Below, in pieces: positions 34,165 to 44,790 of a stretch of DNA of 64,000 nucleotides. The stretch comes from Isoetes taiwanensis (taxonomy: Eukaryota > Streptophyta > Lycopodiopsida > Isoetales > Isoetaceae). Position numbers and translations under genes: made by a program. The notes under the pieces are model-generated. The model was given only the letters and a program-made list of their open reading frames with translations, had not been told where the DNA came from and did not search any database. Positions within the stretch are counted from its first letter, which is position 1. Every line of letters begins with the position of its first letter. Location of the stretch: contig JAJEKV010000418.1 of NCBI GenBank assembly GCA_021234155.1, forward strand, positions 150,818 to 214,817. The letters are read 5' to 3'.

Positions 34165-35690
34165 TAAAGGAAAAAGAGAAAAAGGAAACCTGAGGAAACG
34201 GAAAGAAGAATCGAAAAGGAAATGAGAGGAAAATAGGAAAGAAAAACCTCTTCTTTGAAGAGTGAAAGGATGAAAAGGAAGGAATATTGGAGCTGGAAAA
34301 GGGAATAAGGAAAAGGGTGGGGGAAAAGAAAGGCATTTGGGAAAAAAGAAAAGGGGGGTAAAAAAAAAGAAGAAAGGGAGAATGTGAAGGGGCAAAAAGG
34401 CACGTGAGGAAAAGGAAAAAAAAAAAAAGAGAATGCAAAAAAAGGGAAGGAAAAAAGGCATGGGAAAAGGAAAGGAAAAGTAAAAAGGGAAGGAATAAAT
34501 GGCTTGGAAAGGGAGTAGAAAAAAACTAAAGGAAAAATGAAGGGAAAAGGGCACCATCAAAGGGGAAGAGGGAAAGGGTGGAAAAAAGAGGAAAAGGGAA
34601 GGGAAAAAGGGAGCTGGAAATGAAAAAAGGGAAATGAAAAATAAAAGGGAGGGGGAAAGTGGAAAAAAAGAACCCGGAAAAAGCAAGAGGAAAGGGGAAG
34701 AGGGACAGGGGAAAAGGAGGGGGAAAGGGCAGGAGAAAGGGGAAAGAGGAAAGGGTGAACAAAGGGTAAAGGAAGGAAAAGAGCATGCAATGGAAGGGAA
34801 AAAGGCATGGGGAAAAGGGGGACGAGGAAAAAAAAGAGCAAGAAAATTAGGAAAAGAGAAGGAAAGAATGTCATGGAAAAGGGAAAGGGAAAAGGAAAAA
34901 TAGAGAGAGGGGAAAAGGGGGAAGGAAAAGGTAGGGAAAGGAGGAAATGGAAGGGAAAAAAAAAAAAAGGTGGGGGAAAAGAGGAAAGGAAATGGGAAAA
35001 GAGAAGGGGGAAAAGGCAATAAAAAAAGGGCGTAAAGAAAGGGGAAAAAGAAGCCAAGAAGAGTATGGAAAGGGAAAAAAGAAAAGAAAAAGAGGGAAAG
35101 GGTGAGGAAAAGAGGAAAAAAAGGAAAGAATCCACTGTGGAAAAGGTTTGAAGAAGGGAAAGGGAAGGCAATAGGGGGAAACAAGGATGTGAAAAAAAAG
35201 AAGAAAAAAAAAGAAAAGAAAGAAAGAAAGGAAGCATGCAAGGAAAAAATGAAAAATGAAAAAGGAAAAAGGGAAGTAGGAAAGGGTGGGAAAAGAGGAA
35301 AAGGAAAAAAAGAAAATAGTGAGGAAAAGAAAAAAAAAAAAAAAAGCAAAAAGGGAAGGAAAAGCGGGAAAGGAATGGTAGGGAAGGAATAAATGGAGAG
35401 GAGTAGAAAAGCGAAGGAAAAATACCATCAATGGAGTACATGCAATTCAGGGGAAAGAAAGGGTTAGAAAGAAGGAAAGAATGTCGGAAGGAAGGAAAGG
35501 AAAAATCTAGGGAAAGGAGAAAATCGAAAAAAAGGTGGGGAAAAAGGAGGAATCGAAATTGCATGGAAAAAGGGAAAAGAAAGAAAAGAGGAAAGGGTGA
35601 GAAAAGAGGAAAAAAAAGGAAAGAATCCACGAGGGAAAGGTTTGCAACATGTATGCATGAAAAGGAAAGGAATTGTAAAGAATAATTGCT
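34165..35690. repeat. 1.5-kb polypurine (G+A) tract
   Basis: The plus strand is almost only A and G, mostly GGAAAA/GGGAAA variants, interrupted by ATGCATGG-like islands. Longer units recur: AAAAGAGGAAAAAAAGGAAAG before AATCCAC at about 35.11 and 35.60 kb, and GGAAGGAATAAATGG...GGAGTAGAAAA at about 34.49 and 35.38 kb. Stop codons need T on the plus strand and A on the minus strand, so very long frames arise by composition alone and are not proteins. Confidence 0.93.
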
Positions 35691-35799
35691 CGAATATATT
35701 AACAATGGAGTACTGGGTTATTCTCTCATTGCTGGCCAATGTATCATTCTGAGGGTCTCGATCCAACTTTCTAGTTATATGTTAATAATGTGGTTTTGT

Positions 35800-36300
35800 A
35801 TCATATGTAGTGTCACATATAGTACCAAACGTGGTACACTATCTGAATAGTGGGTGGAGCGCCAGTATGTTTTACATACTTAATGTCATATGTGATGTTA
35901 GATATGGTGATACTTGTGAATGGTGGATTATGCGTCATATGTGGTGACTGGCTGGCGCTAAATATTGCACCAGCTATCGCCGCATATGGGGTGGTGGATG
36001 CTGCCGGATGTGAAGTTGCCTTACGTGCATTGTGGTGCCGCGTGTAGTTGTCAATGTGGCACCACTATGGATCCACATTTTTGCACCACATGTGTGGTGT
36101 CTTTCATGCGTTGTGGTCTTGGTAATGGATTGTCATATGTGGTGCCTTGGGTGCATTGTGGTGCCATATGTGGTGTGGCATGTGGCACGGTTGGTGCCAC
36201 ATGCACACTACATGTGGTGAATATGACACCATTTGTGGTGCAAAGTTTGTCATGATGGAATTTGTGGTGTGTAAAGTGGTGTTTTGTTGTGTCATGTGGG
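35800..36300 (+). repeat. CATATGTGGTG-rich satellite-like stretch
   Basis: CATATGTGGTG and ATGTGGTG variants occur every 20-40 bases among GTGGTGCC and GGTGCATTGTGGTG phrases. The stretch ends in CTAACCTTGGATTTTTCCG then TTGAATTCAG (36302-36331), which looks like a branch point, pyrimidine tract and splice acceptor. Confidence 0.7.
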
Positions 36301-36331
36301 TACTAACCTTGGATTTTTCCGTTGAATTCAG

Positions 36332-36475
36332 GACCTTTGGGAGAATGGATCCAACTCTACAAGATCGAAGTGATTGATGTAAAGGCAAGGTTGCAAACTT
36401 GTGATCAAAACTGCGGAGTGCTACAAATGAAGGTTGACAACTTGAGTTCAGGGCAGAAGATGAATAAGATTTAAA
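36332..36475 (+). other. Exon-like fragment after the acceptor
   Basis: From the AG at 36331 a frame of about 47 codons reads GPLGEWIQLYKIEVIDVKAR, continues through a DQNCGVLQMKVDNL stretch, and ends at TAA near 36474. The composition is protein-like and helical. I recognise no domain. An independent ORF at 36490-36720 follows 15 bases later. Confidence 0.25.
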
Positions 36476-36489
36476 AATAGGGGAAGAGA

Positions 36490-36720
36490 ATGATTAAGGT
36501 TAAACCAAGTCACGTGAGGGCGGTATTAGGGACTATATGCCCAGAATGGAAATTTGAAGGAACTATTACGGAGAACTTGGACAAAAATGAGGAGCTTAAT
36601 CTGTGTCGGCCTGAGGAAAGCGGAACCTACTTGACATTGAAAGTCTTGGAACCAAGGTTAGAGAGGTTTACGTCTTGCAAGGACCGTCTTCCTTTATTTG
36701 TCTTGGATCCACTACTTTAG
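36490..36720 (+). CDS. Unrecognised ORF, 76 aa
   Basis: It begins with MIKVKPSHVRAVLGTICPEW and ends LFVLDPLL at TAG. Composition is balanced and protein-like, with no membrane segment. It lies just downstream of the exon-like fragment and may belong to the same broken gene. No family is recognised. Confidence 0.25.
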   Translation: MIKVKPSHVRAVLGTICPEWKFEGTITENLDKNEELNLCRPEESGTYLTLKVLEPRLERFTSCKDRLPLFVLDPLL

Positions 36721-37064
36721 GACCTTGATAAATTTTGAAGATTATGGTAGTGTTTGTCCGATGCAGTGGCAAAGATCCTCTCGGTGGATGGGAAACCACT
36801 ACCAACTTTGATTCTTGAATACGGTCCCCAACCACCATCTTCCATATGCCTTTCGGCCTCTTGAGGTACTTCATAACAAAGTTCTGAAGTGCTTAGTATA
36901 ATTGTATTCTCATTGACAAATTTGCGTTCACTTTGGGATTTGTAATCAACATTGCATTGAGAATTCTTTGTCATGAATTTTTCTGACATGGGTACAAACC
37001 TTAGGTGTGAGTAGGGAGGATCAAAAGCAACTTCAAGCTCTTTGAGGCACTTATAGGTGAGCAC
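36717..37064 (-). CDS. Unrecognised ORF, 115 aa, convergent
   Basis: It begins with MLTYKCLKELEVAFDPPYSH and contains LRFVPMSEKF and ENTIILSTSELCYEVP. The composition is protein-like, and it overlaps the end of the plus-strand ORF by a few bases. No catalytic motif or domain was recognised. It could be a fragment of an unknown element protein. Confidence 0.25.
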   Translation of the reverse strand: MLTYKCLKELEVAFDPPYSHLRFVPMSEKFMTKNSQCNVDYKSQSERKFVNENTIILSTSELCYEVPQEAERHMEDGGWGPYSRIKVGSGFPSTERIFATASDKHYHNLQNLSRS

Positions 37065-37164
37065 TTATAGGTAGCTTAGTTTACATGCTAAGGGCCTGAT
37101 GTAAGGGACCCGGTCCAGTGGGATTAGTGGACTTCTAAAGTAGCTTAGTCTCTTTAGTTTGTCA

Positions 37165-37420
37165 TGTTTGATGTATCTAATTTGCCCCCCAGGATGAGGT
37201 CTCTCTCACTCATTTAGGTGTGAGATTAGATACATCAAGCAGGAAAACTTCGAAAGTAAGCAGGCATAAAACAAGATAGCAATCTTTTCATCACGGCTTA
37301 GTCTCTTCCATCTGGTGCTTAATCTCTTTTTGCTTGTCTGTTTATTGTATCTAAAGTGCCCCCAGGATGAGATCTTCTAAGCTCATTTTAGGGGGCACTT
37401 TAGATATATATATAAGCAGG
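37165..37420. repeat. Two tandem fold-back units with shared core
   Basis: Unit 1 has perfect 14-bp arms: TTGATGTATCTAAT at 37168-37181 and its complement at 37225-37238. Unit 2 has perfect 16-bp arms: TATCTAAAGTGCCCCC at 37348-37363 and its complement at 37391-37406. Both share CCCCCAGGATGAG and CTCATTTTAG/CTCATTTAGG in the loop and AAGCAGG...AAC after the second arm. A TATATATATAAG stretch follows unit 2 and could act as a TATA box. Confidence 0.7.
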
Positions 37421-37699
37421 GGAACATCGTAAAAGAGTAAAAAAGTCACGGAGCTTAGTTAAAAAACCAAAGCATAGTTACAATCAATTGTGTTTCAATT
37501 CCATGTTTGAGAGCATGGTCTGGTTTACTAATTCAGGTCTAACATTTCATCTTTTTGGTGGCAATGACTTTGTGAGTCCATATAGCACACTAAAAGGGAA
37601 TTATTTTCTACCCTCAAAGGTAACCAAGTCTTGTTTGATGCAATTGGGATATAGCTTACTTCTTCATCCCTACTTTGTAGATATAGAGGTACAATGTGG

Positions 37700-37960
37700 T
37701 CAACTGGGGGACAAGACCTCACACCTTCGAAAGCATTAGACCTGGAGATAGAAACTTCGGAACCGTCGGAAGATGCATCGGGTTACGAGGGAACTTCCGG
37801 ACAAATCGGTAGATGTCAACAAATCCAGTAGGTGCATCAAGTCAAGCTCAGGACAACAATCGCGGATCGGCCGGTCATTAAGTCATGCTCCACCAATCTG
37901 CCAAACCGGCCGGATGCATCGGGTTATAATCTGAACAAATCGTTAGGTGAATGTAAGTCA
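37700..37960. repeat. Imperfect repeats of GATGCATCGGGTTA
   Basis: GATGCATCGGGTTA recurs with neighbouring ACAAATCGGTAG / ACAAATCGTTAG and CCGGCCGG phrases at about 37.77-37.82 and 37.91-37.95 kb. No gene is recognised. Confidence 0.4.
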
Positions 37961-37999
37961 CAAGGTAACTTCCAACCTTTTATTGCTGTCTTCTTTTTA

Positions 38000-39720
38000 A
38001 TTTGACCCATATAGTTACCAAATCATTAAATTTTGCATTTGGAAGTGTCTCGGAGAAAAAGCAAGAAGCGGAATTCCAAGCAAAGACACCTCAAGACATT
38101 GAAGGCGAAGTTTCCACCACACTTGCGAAGAGATCTTTGAAGACCAGTTTCACCCTGCACCAAGAAATCTTTGAGAAGAAGTTTCCAGCCCACCAACTCT
38201 GTCCATGCGAGGAGACTACAAGGTTAAGCCCAATCCTGCTTGTTTTTACTACAATGGAGTTACGGGTAGAAACTATGACAAAAGTCGGTTATTACCTTTG
38301 CCAAAGAAGTTGGTGTTAAGTTGATCACATACCGGAGAACCAGTGTGGTAGTAACTAGACCCAGGCTGGGCCGAGTTCATAGATTGGTGCGGTCAAAATT
38401 TTCATATAGCACTTTGGTCCCAACTGCGGGCTCAAAACTTGAGTGATAGTTAAGGGAGCATTGATGAAACACAAGGACAAATTCAAGTTCATATGGAATC
38501 GGGATCGGTGTACCAACACAAATTTATTTAACGATTGGAAAGCCAATTTTTGAAGCACCTCAAAAAGGTCTGACAATTTCGGAGTTTCACAAAAGAGCGT
38601 GCTTCTCATTGATGTAGCCGGATACAAAGGATATCTCAATGGCCAAACACCATGATCTGTCCAAGCAATTTGGAGCCACGACATAGTAGATGGCAATTTC
38701 CTCATGAATGATCTAAAGGTTTGGCCGGGGGTTCTTTGAAGGCGGGGAATGTCTGAAAGTTATAACCGAAAGCAACAAAATCTTTGAATATGTTTGACAT
38801 TGAGAGTCAAATTTGTATTAATATGATGAAAAATATAGAACTAAAGCCTAGAAATAGTATTATTGTGTATATGATGTAACCTCTCTTGACTTTTTAATAT
38901 AAACAAAGTTTTACTTCAATTGTTCATTTCTTGGCTATTTCAATGTTCCTCAAGGTTTTCAATGATCTTCCATTTTTGAATGTAAAACTTACACCACTAA
39001 CACGAGGGCTACTTGATGTTAAGAGTGCACATCAAATGAGAACACTTGCCACTTGAAGTGTTTAAAGGGCCAATGAGGCCTCTTGTGCTTGATCAAGAGG
39101 CAATCGAATATTGGAGAAAAGTAGGGATTGGTTCGTTTGTGAGGGATAGTCTATTTCTTCATGAGGTTAGTAATTTAATATAAACAACTCAGATTTGAAG
39201 TCTTATTTGTTTCTTAAATCATCTTGTTTTACGGACCTTGGACTTTGGCGGTGTATGCACCAGTGCATCAAGCATGACATGGAGCAGAGGTTCTATTTCA
39301 TGGATCACTCATTTACACATTCTTGTCGAGCGAGCTTGCTTCAAAGGACAAGCTGTTGAACCCTCAACTTGCAATTTCGGAATGTACCCATTACGCGGAC
39401 GTATTATCGGCGGACCTTTGGGCGGTGTATGTCATTGTGGGTCTTGGAAGTCGGCCGGTTAAATACCTTCGACCCGGTGTGTACCATTTTGTGACCTAGA
39501 AATGTACAAAGGGCTTAGGCAGCCATCATGAGTTTTGTTGAGGATGCAAACACAAAATTCCCAAAGCACCATAAAGCTGCGCCACAAGAAAATTACAAGT
39601 TCCCCACTCGGTCGATTGCTGGTGTGTGTGGTCACCTATATGTGTCTTTGTAAAAGAAAGTTGTGGCTACTGATGTCTGCGAGACTTGGACATACTATCC
39701 CAATGCAAGGTGAGTTAAGT
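38000..39720 (+). other. Coding-like fragments of unknown identity
   Basis: Several plus-strand pieces in changing frames look like protein rather than noise: EKKQEAEFQAKTPQDIEGEV near 38.06 kb, KSVLLIDVAGYKGYLNGQTP near 38.6 kb, FHGSLIYTFLSSELASKDKL near 39.3 kb and MSFVEDANTKFPKHHKAAPQ near 39.53 kb. A last piece, ETWTYYPNAR, ends at a good splice donor (CAAG|GTGAGT) near 39.71 kb. I cannot name the family. A decayed gene or an unknown transposon protein are both possible. Confidence 0.3.
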
Positions 39721-39959
39721 AAATTTGAAGGTATTACTCTCATCCAATGTGAGGGCCTGATATGTTTGTTCGCGGGGTGTACCAATTTCTAGTGGTTGTT
39801 GGACCTTGCGAATGATGATTGATGTTGTGAAGCCACCAGTTGCTCTAGTAATGAAGCCAGGGTTGTGGATCAATAGATCTTTACTTGTAATCACATGTTT
39901 GTATTATTGTAACCAAAGAGGTTATTCTTCTAACCTATTCTTTCATTGACACTCTAATG

Positions 39960-40060
39960 TACATTGTTGTATACTATTGTATACAATAGACTTTCTACAG
40001 GGTGACGAGCAACACTCTGGTGAGTTCAAATCTCGGAGAAGAAATTGATGTATTCAAAGA
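39960..40060. other. Short inverted repeat around GTATACTATTGTATAC
   Basis: GTATACTATTGTATAC near 39.97 kb is nearly palindromic. It sits between the coding-like fragments and the next GTGGTG array. Role unknown. Confidence 0.25.
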
Positions 40061-40064
40061 TTCA

Positions 40065-40265
40065 TGACAATGTGGTGATACATGTCGTGATAGATGTGGT
40101 GATGCAAGCTGGTGCATGTGGTGAATCATGTGGTGCATGTGGTGAATCATGTGGTGAATCATAGGGTGGCATGTTGGAGCTTACGTGGGCATGTTGGAGC
40201 CCTAGGTGGCATGTTGGAGCCTGGGTGGCATGTTGAGAACCACCTTGGCATGCTTGAGCCTTTAC
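40065..40265 (+). repeat. GTGGTGAATCAT array followed by GGTGGCATGTTGGAGCC array
   Basis: From about 40070 to 40162, ATGTGGTGAATC and ATGTGGTGATA units alternate. Then GTGGCATGTTGGAGCC (with variants) repeats about five times to 40262 with a period of about 22 bases. The second motif returns once at 41683-41700 (GTGGCATGTTGGAGCCTAG). Confidence 0.8.
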
Positions 40266-40440
40266 ATGACCTTTGTTACATGTTTGACTTTCATTGACAA
40301 CATGTTTGGTGAAGCGTAAGTCAACAATTGAAATCAACAATCAATTTACACTAGCTAATTATAACTAAAATTACTAAACAAGTGCCAAGCCAACATAATA
40401 TGATTGGTGTCCAAAAAGAATGGCCATTTCGGGGATAGAT

Positions 40441-40459
40441 ATTTTTTTTTTTTTTTTTA
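40441..40459. repeat. Poly(T) tract
   Basis: A run of 19 T. It could mark the poly(A) end of a minus-strand retrocopy, but no attached element is recognised. Confidence 0.6.
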
Positions 40460-40585
40460 GAAAATAAAATTATGGTCATTCTGAGGTAATTATTCGTATC
40501 CTACTAAATCATTACGATTAAGATACTAATAGTGCAATCCTAAAATCATAGCCTCTGAAATTAATTTCCCCAGTCTTTATAGGCT

Positions 40586-41016
40586 ATGGTCGTGAGGGAG
40601 AAATATCGTCCAATTCTCCCCAAGCAGAATGCGAGAATGCCGCCCAGCTCTCCCTTCCTTCTGCTTCCCCTTCCCACAGCCCGTCCAAAGCGCCGGGGCC
40701 TTCTGCTTGCCTTTGGCGAAGGTCCTAAGCCAGTTATGGCATGGGATCATGGGCGATTCCTTTGCGGGATGATGTCCGAACTGCCACCGCGATTCTGTCC
40801 CCAATTAGGAGGAGAGCTCCTCTTAAAGCTTCGAATACTCTCTTCCGAGTTTCGAGCTTTGAAAATTCCTCAATTTTCATTCATCGGTACAGATTCTTGA
40901 GGAGGAGGTTGATTCGAAGACAACATGGACAAAGAAAGAAGACAATGAAGGAGAAGACCAGAAGAAAGAAGACCGAAGAAGAAGAAATGTTTTCGAAATT
41001 TTACAATTGGTGGAAG
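40586..41016 (+). CDS. Candidate first exon of an unknown gene
   Basis: Overlapping frames cover this stretch. One starts at 40586 (MVVREKYRPILPKQNARMPP) and ends at TGA near 40900. Another starts at 40741 (MGSWAIPLRDDVRTATAILS), becomes very basic and acidic (KEKTRRKKTEEEE) and ends FSKFYNWWK. The last codons run straight into GTAAGT at 41017, a consensus plant splice donor. GC content is higher than in the neighbours, as in plant exons. No domain is recognised. Confidence 0.3.
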
Positions 41017-41154
41017 TAAGTACTAAGTAGCATGCAATTCAATTTTTTGCAATTTTTTTTGAACTTTCTAACTTTCTTTACTTTTCTTCTGGATGAAGCT
41101 TGAAGTCCGGGGTGAGGAAGCCGGTGTTGTTTTTTTGTTATGATCAAGTTCAAC

Positions 41155-41465
41155 CCGCAGGCCTTTTTGTGCCTTTGTTATTTTGAAAAATCGGATACCA
41201 CAGGCCTTAGTGCCTTTCTTTGATCTCACCCATATGTCGGACGGGCCTTGGTGCCTTAAACTTGACACTACAGGCCTTAGTGCCTTGTATATGATAGCCT
41301 TAATTACCCTTTTTTTTTTGTATATCTGGGACTTGTGCCTTTACGAAGTTTTACGTATTTGTAATTTTCTGATTGATACATCTGAGTAATACGTTTTTAC
41401 ATTTTTAATCAATTGGTTTTGTAATACCTTTTTATTATGCCTTGGTTTAATCGGGCCTTGTGCAA
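41155..41465 (+). repeat. Interspersed CAGGCCTTAGTGCCTT motif
   Basis: GGCCTTAGTGCCTT and variants (GGCCTTTTTGTGCCTTT, GGGCCTTGGTGCCTT, GGGACTTGTGCCTTT, GGGCCTTGTGC) recur at about 41159, 41203, 41246, 41274, 41327 and 41453, spaced 30-120 bases. This lies in the presumed intron after the donor at 41017. Confidence 0.65.
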
Positions 41466-41867
41466 GTTCAATTCCAGTTTAATTGAGTTTAATCCGGTTA
41501 TACCTTGGAATTCATTCAACATTCAAGTACAAATTTACATGCGAAACATAAAAAATGAGAATGCAAAGCAGAAACTTCTTTATATTCATAAAAGTACCTA
41601 TCTGATATCCTTTTACACAATTGCCACGATAAGTGGATTTTCCCTAATACTTTCGGTCTATGTGGCATGCCGATACCTTCTTGTGGCATGTTGGAGCCTA
41701 GGTGGCATGCATGCAAAAGCGTCCCTTTCCTCTTACGCCTCATTCCCAAAATCATTATGAATGCCTCTGATTTGCATCCCTTATTCCCAAAATTTACGCC
41801 ACCAGCTTCATTAGTCCATTCCGTCCCCCATCGTCTATTCCATCATCTCCTTCCTCCTTCCCCATTA

Positions 41868-42490
41868 GTTCATCTCCTTCACTTCGCCATGGCCAAGTTC
41901 AAGACTACACTCGCGGGGAACACTATCCCGGCCATTGTACTGCTCCCCGGCCCGGCCGCAGTCGAGAATCCGTGTCTTCTGCGGAGGAAATATCTTCCTC
42001 CGCGAGGGGCGGGATTCTGGTGGTGGCAAGTTCCTCCACGGTGGAGAAGCTCATCATGGATGCGGGGCTGTCGCCCGATGCGGGTGCTTTCAGTGAGTAC
42101 ATCACGGGTTATGATGGCGAGGGCGACTCCTCGAAATGAAGATGTATGCTGGGGGCGACCTCCATATAGAGCTCAAGATGGCCCTTTGATTAGTTTAGAT
42201 TTGTATTGTAATCCACGGTTTTCAATTTTTTTTTGGCAATAGTCCTTGTGACTATTCTTTGTAAAGGCTTTTCATTAATGGTGAGAACTTGTTTTGCAAT
42301 AGTCCTTGTTTTGCAATAGAACTTGTTTTGCTTTGCTTGTTCTCTGAGTTTCCCACTTTGTTCTTTCGGTTAAATTTGAACTTTTGTCATTAATTATAAA
42401 ATGCAAACAAAAAGGAATTTGAAGGTCACGAGAATCTATGATCGCACACTAACAAAATATGGTAACCCATTTCGACCAAATAGGAAAATA
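41868..42490 (+). pseudogene. Family M copy 2, frame-shifted small gene
   Basis: It starts GCCATGGCC and MAKFKTTL like copy 1 (1088-1414, minus). It then needs a frame change to read SSTVEKLIMDAGLSPDAGAF and a second to read LEMKMYAGGDLHIELKMAL. The 3' flank (CAATAGTCCTTGTGACTATT, CTTTGTAAAGGCTTTTCATT) matches copy 1 to GATCGCACACTAACAAAATATGG. Function unknown. The two copies are inverted and 40 kb apart. Confidence 0.55.
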
Positions 42491-43042
42491 TGAGATGGGT
42501 GGCTTTCGGGTTCAAAAGAAATAGAGTTCAAAAAACTGAAAGGAAAAACAAGAAATTCCCTGAAGCAAAAGTTAGTGGCCTTGCAAAGAATCTTTGCACA
42601 AAGCGGAGCTTAATGAATTTTGGCCTCATATCAATTCGGGGACCTAATTTGGGATCCATATATTCTTTGTCACCAAAATCGGTCAAGATACTATCGAGGG
42701 AATCGAGAGCCATTCCATTTTCGGCCCAAGGGTCAAAAAAATGGTCAATAGCTGATTATGGTGAAAACTGTGGTGAAAAATGTGGTGAAAGCGTGGTGAA
42801 ACTGTGGTGATGCAAGCGTTGTTTTATGTTTCAAAGGGAGAAAAATACATATGAAAATCTACCATACCGGTAGAATAGTTCATACTTCTTATGAAATGAA
42901 GTATGCGGAAAAATCGAGGGAAAACTATAACCACCGAGCTTCTAGTATTATCAAAATGCATTTGACATATAATAATAGCTGTTTTGAAGAGGTTAATGAT
43001 GACATACTGATTCTTGGGCCTCAATCGGATCCTGCATTGTGA
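42490..43042 (+). other. Two coding-like pieces flanking a GTGGTGAAA array
   Basis: An upstream frame (42490-42730) reads RKNKKFPEAKVSGLAKNL and ends near a SRESRAIPFSAQ stretch. A downstream frame (42851-43042) reads MKIYHTGRIVHTSYEMKYAE and then NYNHRASSIIKMHLTYNN, ending at TGA. Between them (42761-42813) lies a GTGGTGAAA array. This resembles two exons around a repeat-bearing intron. Family not recognised. Confidence 0.3.
42761..42813 (+). repeat. GTGGTGAAA array
   Basis: Five GTGGTGA units with spacers of about 12 bases (GTGAAAACT, GTGGTGAAAAAT, GTGGTGAAAGC, GTGGTGAAACT, GTGGTGATGC). Confidence 0.8.
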
Positions 43043-43195
43043 GATCGTAACTCTTCTTCTTCAAAGTATGTTCAAGATTTCATCAAGTTTTTCTGTTGAA
43101 TAGTTGGTGTAATCGACAACACTAAAACATGAGCTTCTCGTTTACGCTCCCTTGATCTGATTCATAAAAGTATTGTCTCGGTTATTTGTGTCTCC

Positions 43196-43600
43196 ATGCA
43201 TCGGGCTATTGAGCACTTTTTAATGGCTGAAGCATGGAACATTTCCTGCTTTAGTTGGATGAACATATCCTCTTCCTCAAGCATGGAGAGGCTGCGAACT
43301 CATCCCCTCGGAATCATCGCCACCCCAGAACCACAGCCATTGCACATTCTGTTAAGTCTCTGGCGCATCTGTGTAAACAACATCATCTACGTGTAAAACA
43401 ACGGATCGGGGAATTAACCTATGTTTTAAGCCTAGAATACCTCGGAATTTATGGGTCCTCCGCTCCTCTAATATCCGCCTCTGTTCTGGTTTATTTGCTC
43501 GATTATAGGTCCTACGGATCATGTGCATTTGAGCTGGCGAATTGTTTGTGCTTTCGTGTTCTCCTTACGTTTTCTTCCGCCATAGCTGGATTGGGATAAG
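43196..43600 (+). other. Coding-like fragments, unidentified
   Basis: Two overlapping frames give MHRAIEHFLMAEAWNISCFS near the start and RIGELTYVLSLEYLGIYGSS further on. The frame change falls near 43.37 kb. No domain is recognised. The region to 43.97 kb contains nothing else supportable. Confidence 0.2.
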
Positions 43601-43970
43601 CCAATGTCGCATGCAAAACTAGATTTAGGGTTTCCCTCAATCTTTCTGCCTGACCGACTTTTGAATGATTGACCTTGCATTTGATGTATTGATTTCCAAT
43701 GGTGGGTTTCATCATGTGTTTCTCTGTCCCATTATTTCATCCTTAATGTAATTTTTTCTGTGTGTCACTTTCACCACATCAATTAAGCGGTGAAGATTGA
43801 AGAGTGAAGATTTATATTAAACATATAAAATGATTACATAAGGTTACATTTCGGATTACAAAGCGATTTGTATTAAACATTTCAGATTACATGAGAAACA
43901 ACTTTTTTTTATATACACTTGCTTTCATTCACGTGGGTCTATCAAAAGAGATGGGTCCAGCTCCTCCTCG

Positions 43971-44790
43971 TCATCTTCTATGATCACCGGATCGGTGCCA
44001 CCAGGTTGACTTTGACCTATTTCCCTCCCATTCTGGAGGAAAGCAAAAAAACCATAATGGTGGAGGGTTACCAAATAGAATAGCGACTTCTCCATGTCCA
44101 TCCTGCAAGGCCTTGTGATGATAGAACATATCCACTGAAGTGAAGGGAATTGGTCTCTGTAAACAACCTATCATAACAAAAAGGAACACATCTAGCGTAT
44201 TAAAGGCACGGTAGCCATTAAGCGAGAAAAAAGGTCTCAACCTTTGCGGATCACGGTCAATAGTATGAGGAGCGACAAAGGTCTTTGGTGTGTAAAAATT
44301 CGATGGCGAGAGGAGGGGCGTTGAGAAGTGCGGGAGGTCAGTGTACAATTCATCCCCTCCTGGTGAGAGTTCAGCATTTACGTGGTCATATTCTCATCCG
44401 TTGAATAGAAATTTACGTTACACGAGGATGTCCATCTAATGCATGGCTGAAAATCGGGACAATGCCCCACGGTATTATGGGCTCTTCTTCTGCGGTCACA
44501 TTGTCCCATTAAGTACCATCGTTTCGGACATCAAGAGGTGAAGTTGGCCATGTGTATTTGAAGTAATGAAGCGTAGCTATGTAAGCTAATGTACTTCCCA
44601 CCCAGCTGTAAAGTATGTTGCTTCCCAAGGACACCTTTAGCATGTTGTAAAGGCTGCAAGAGCTATTTATGTCGCTATAAACGATTCGGGGGAGCAAGAA
44701 GAATGGCATCTGGGCCTTTTGGGTTGCAAGGTCATTAATTTCGCCATCCATAATGATTTGGATGCAGGCTATCGCCAAGGATGATGAGAG
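43971..44790 (-). other. Coding-like minus-strand region, unidentified
   Basis: One frame at 44509-44778 includes NMLKVSLGSNILYSWVGSTL. Another at 43971-44348 includes IDRDPQRLRPFFSLNGYRAF and LDVFLFVMIGCLQRPIPF. Both look like real protein and may be one gene broken between them. It lies downstream of the transposon gene at 45.1-48.3 kb on the same strand and could be a second gene of that element. No domain is recognised. Confidence 0.3.

Noticed and set aside
34084-35705. Very long minus-strand frames (over 380 and 420 codons) of Phe/Ser/Pro/Leu
   Set aside because: Pure pyrimidine composition on that strand makes stop codons almost impossible. No domain, and all three frames look alike.
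40165-40262. Regularly spaced short repeats, CRISPR-like at first sight
   Set aside because: Units are contiguous and diverged, without unique spacers, in a plant-type genome. This is an ordinary tandem repeat.
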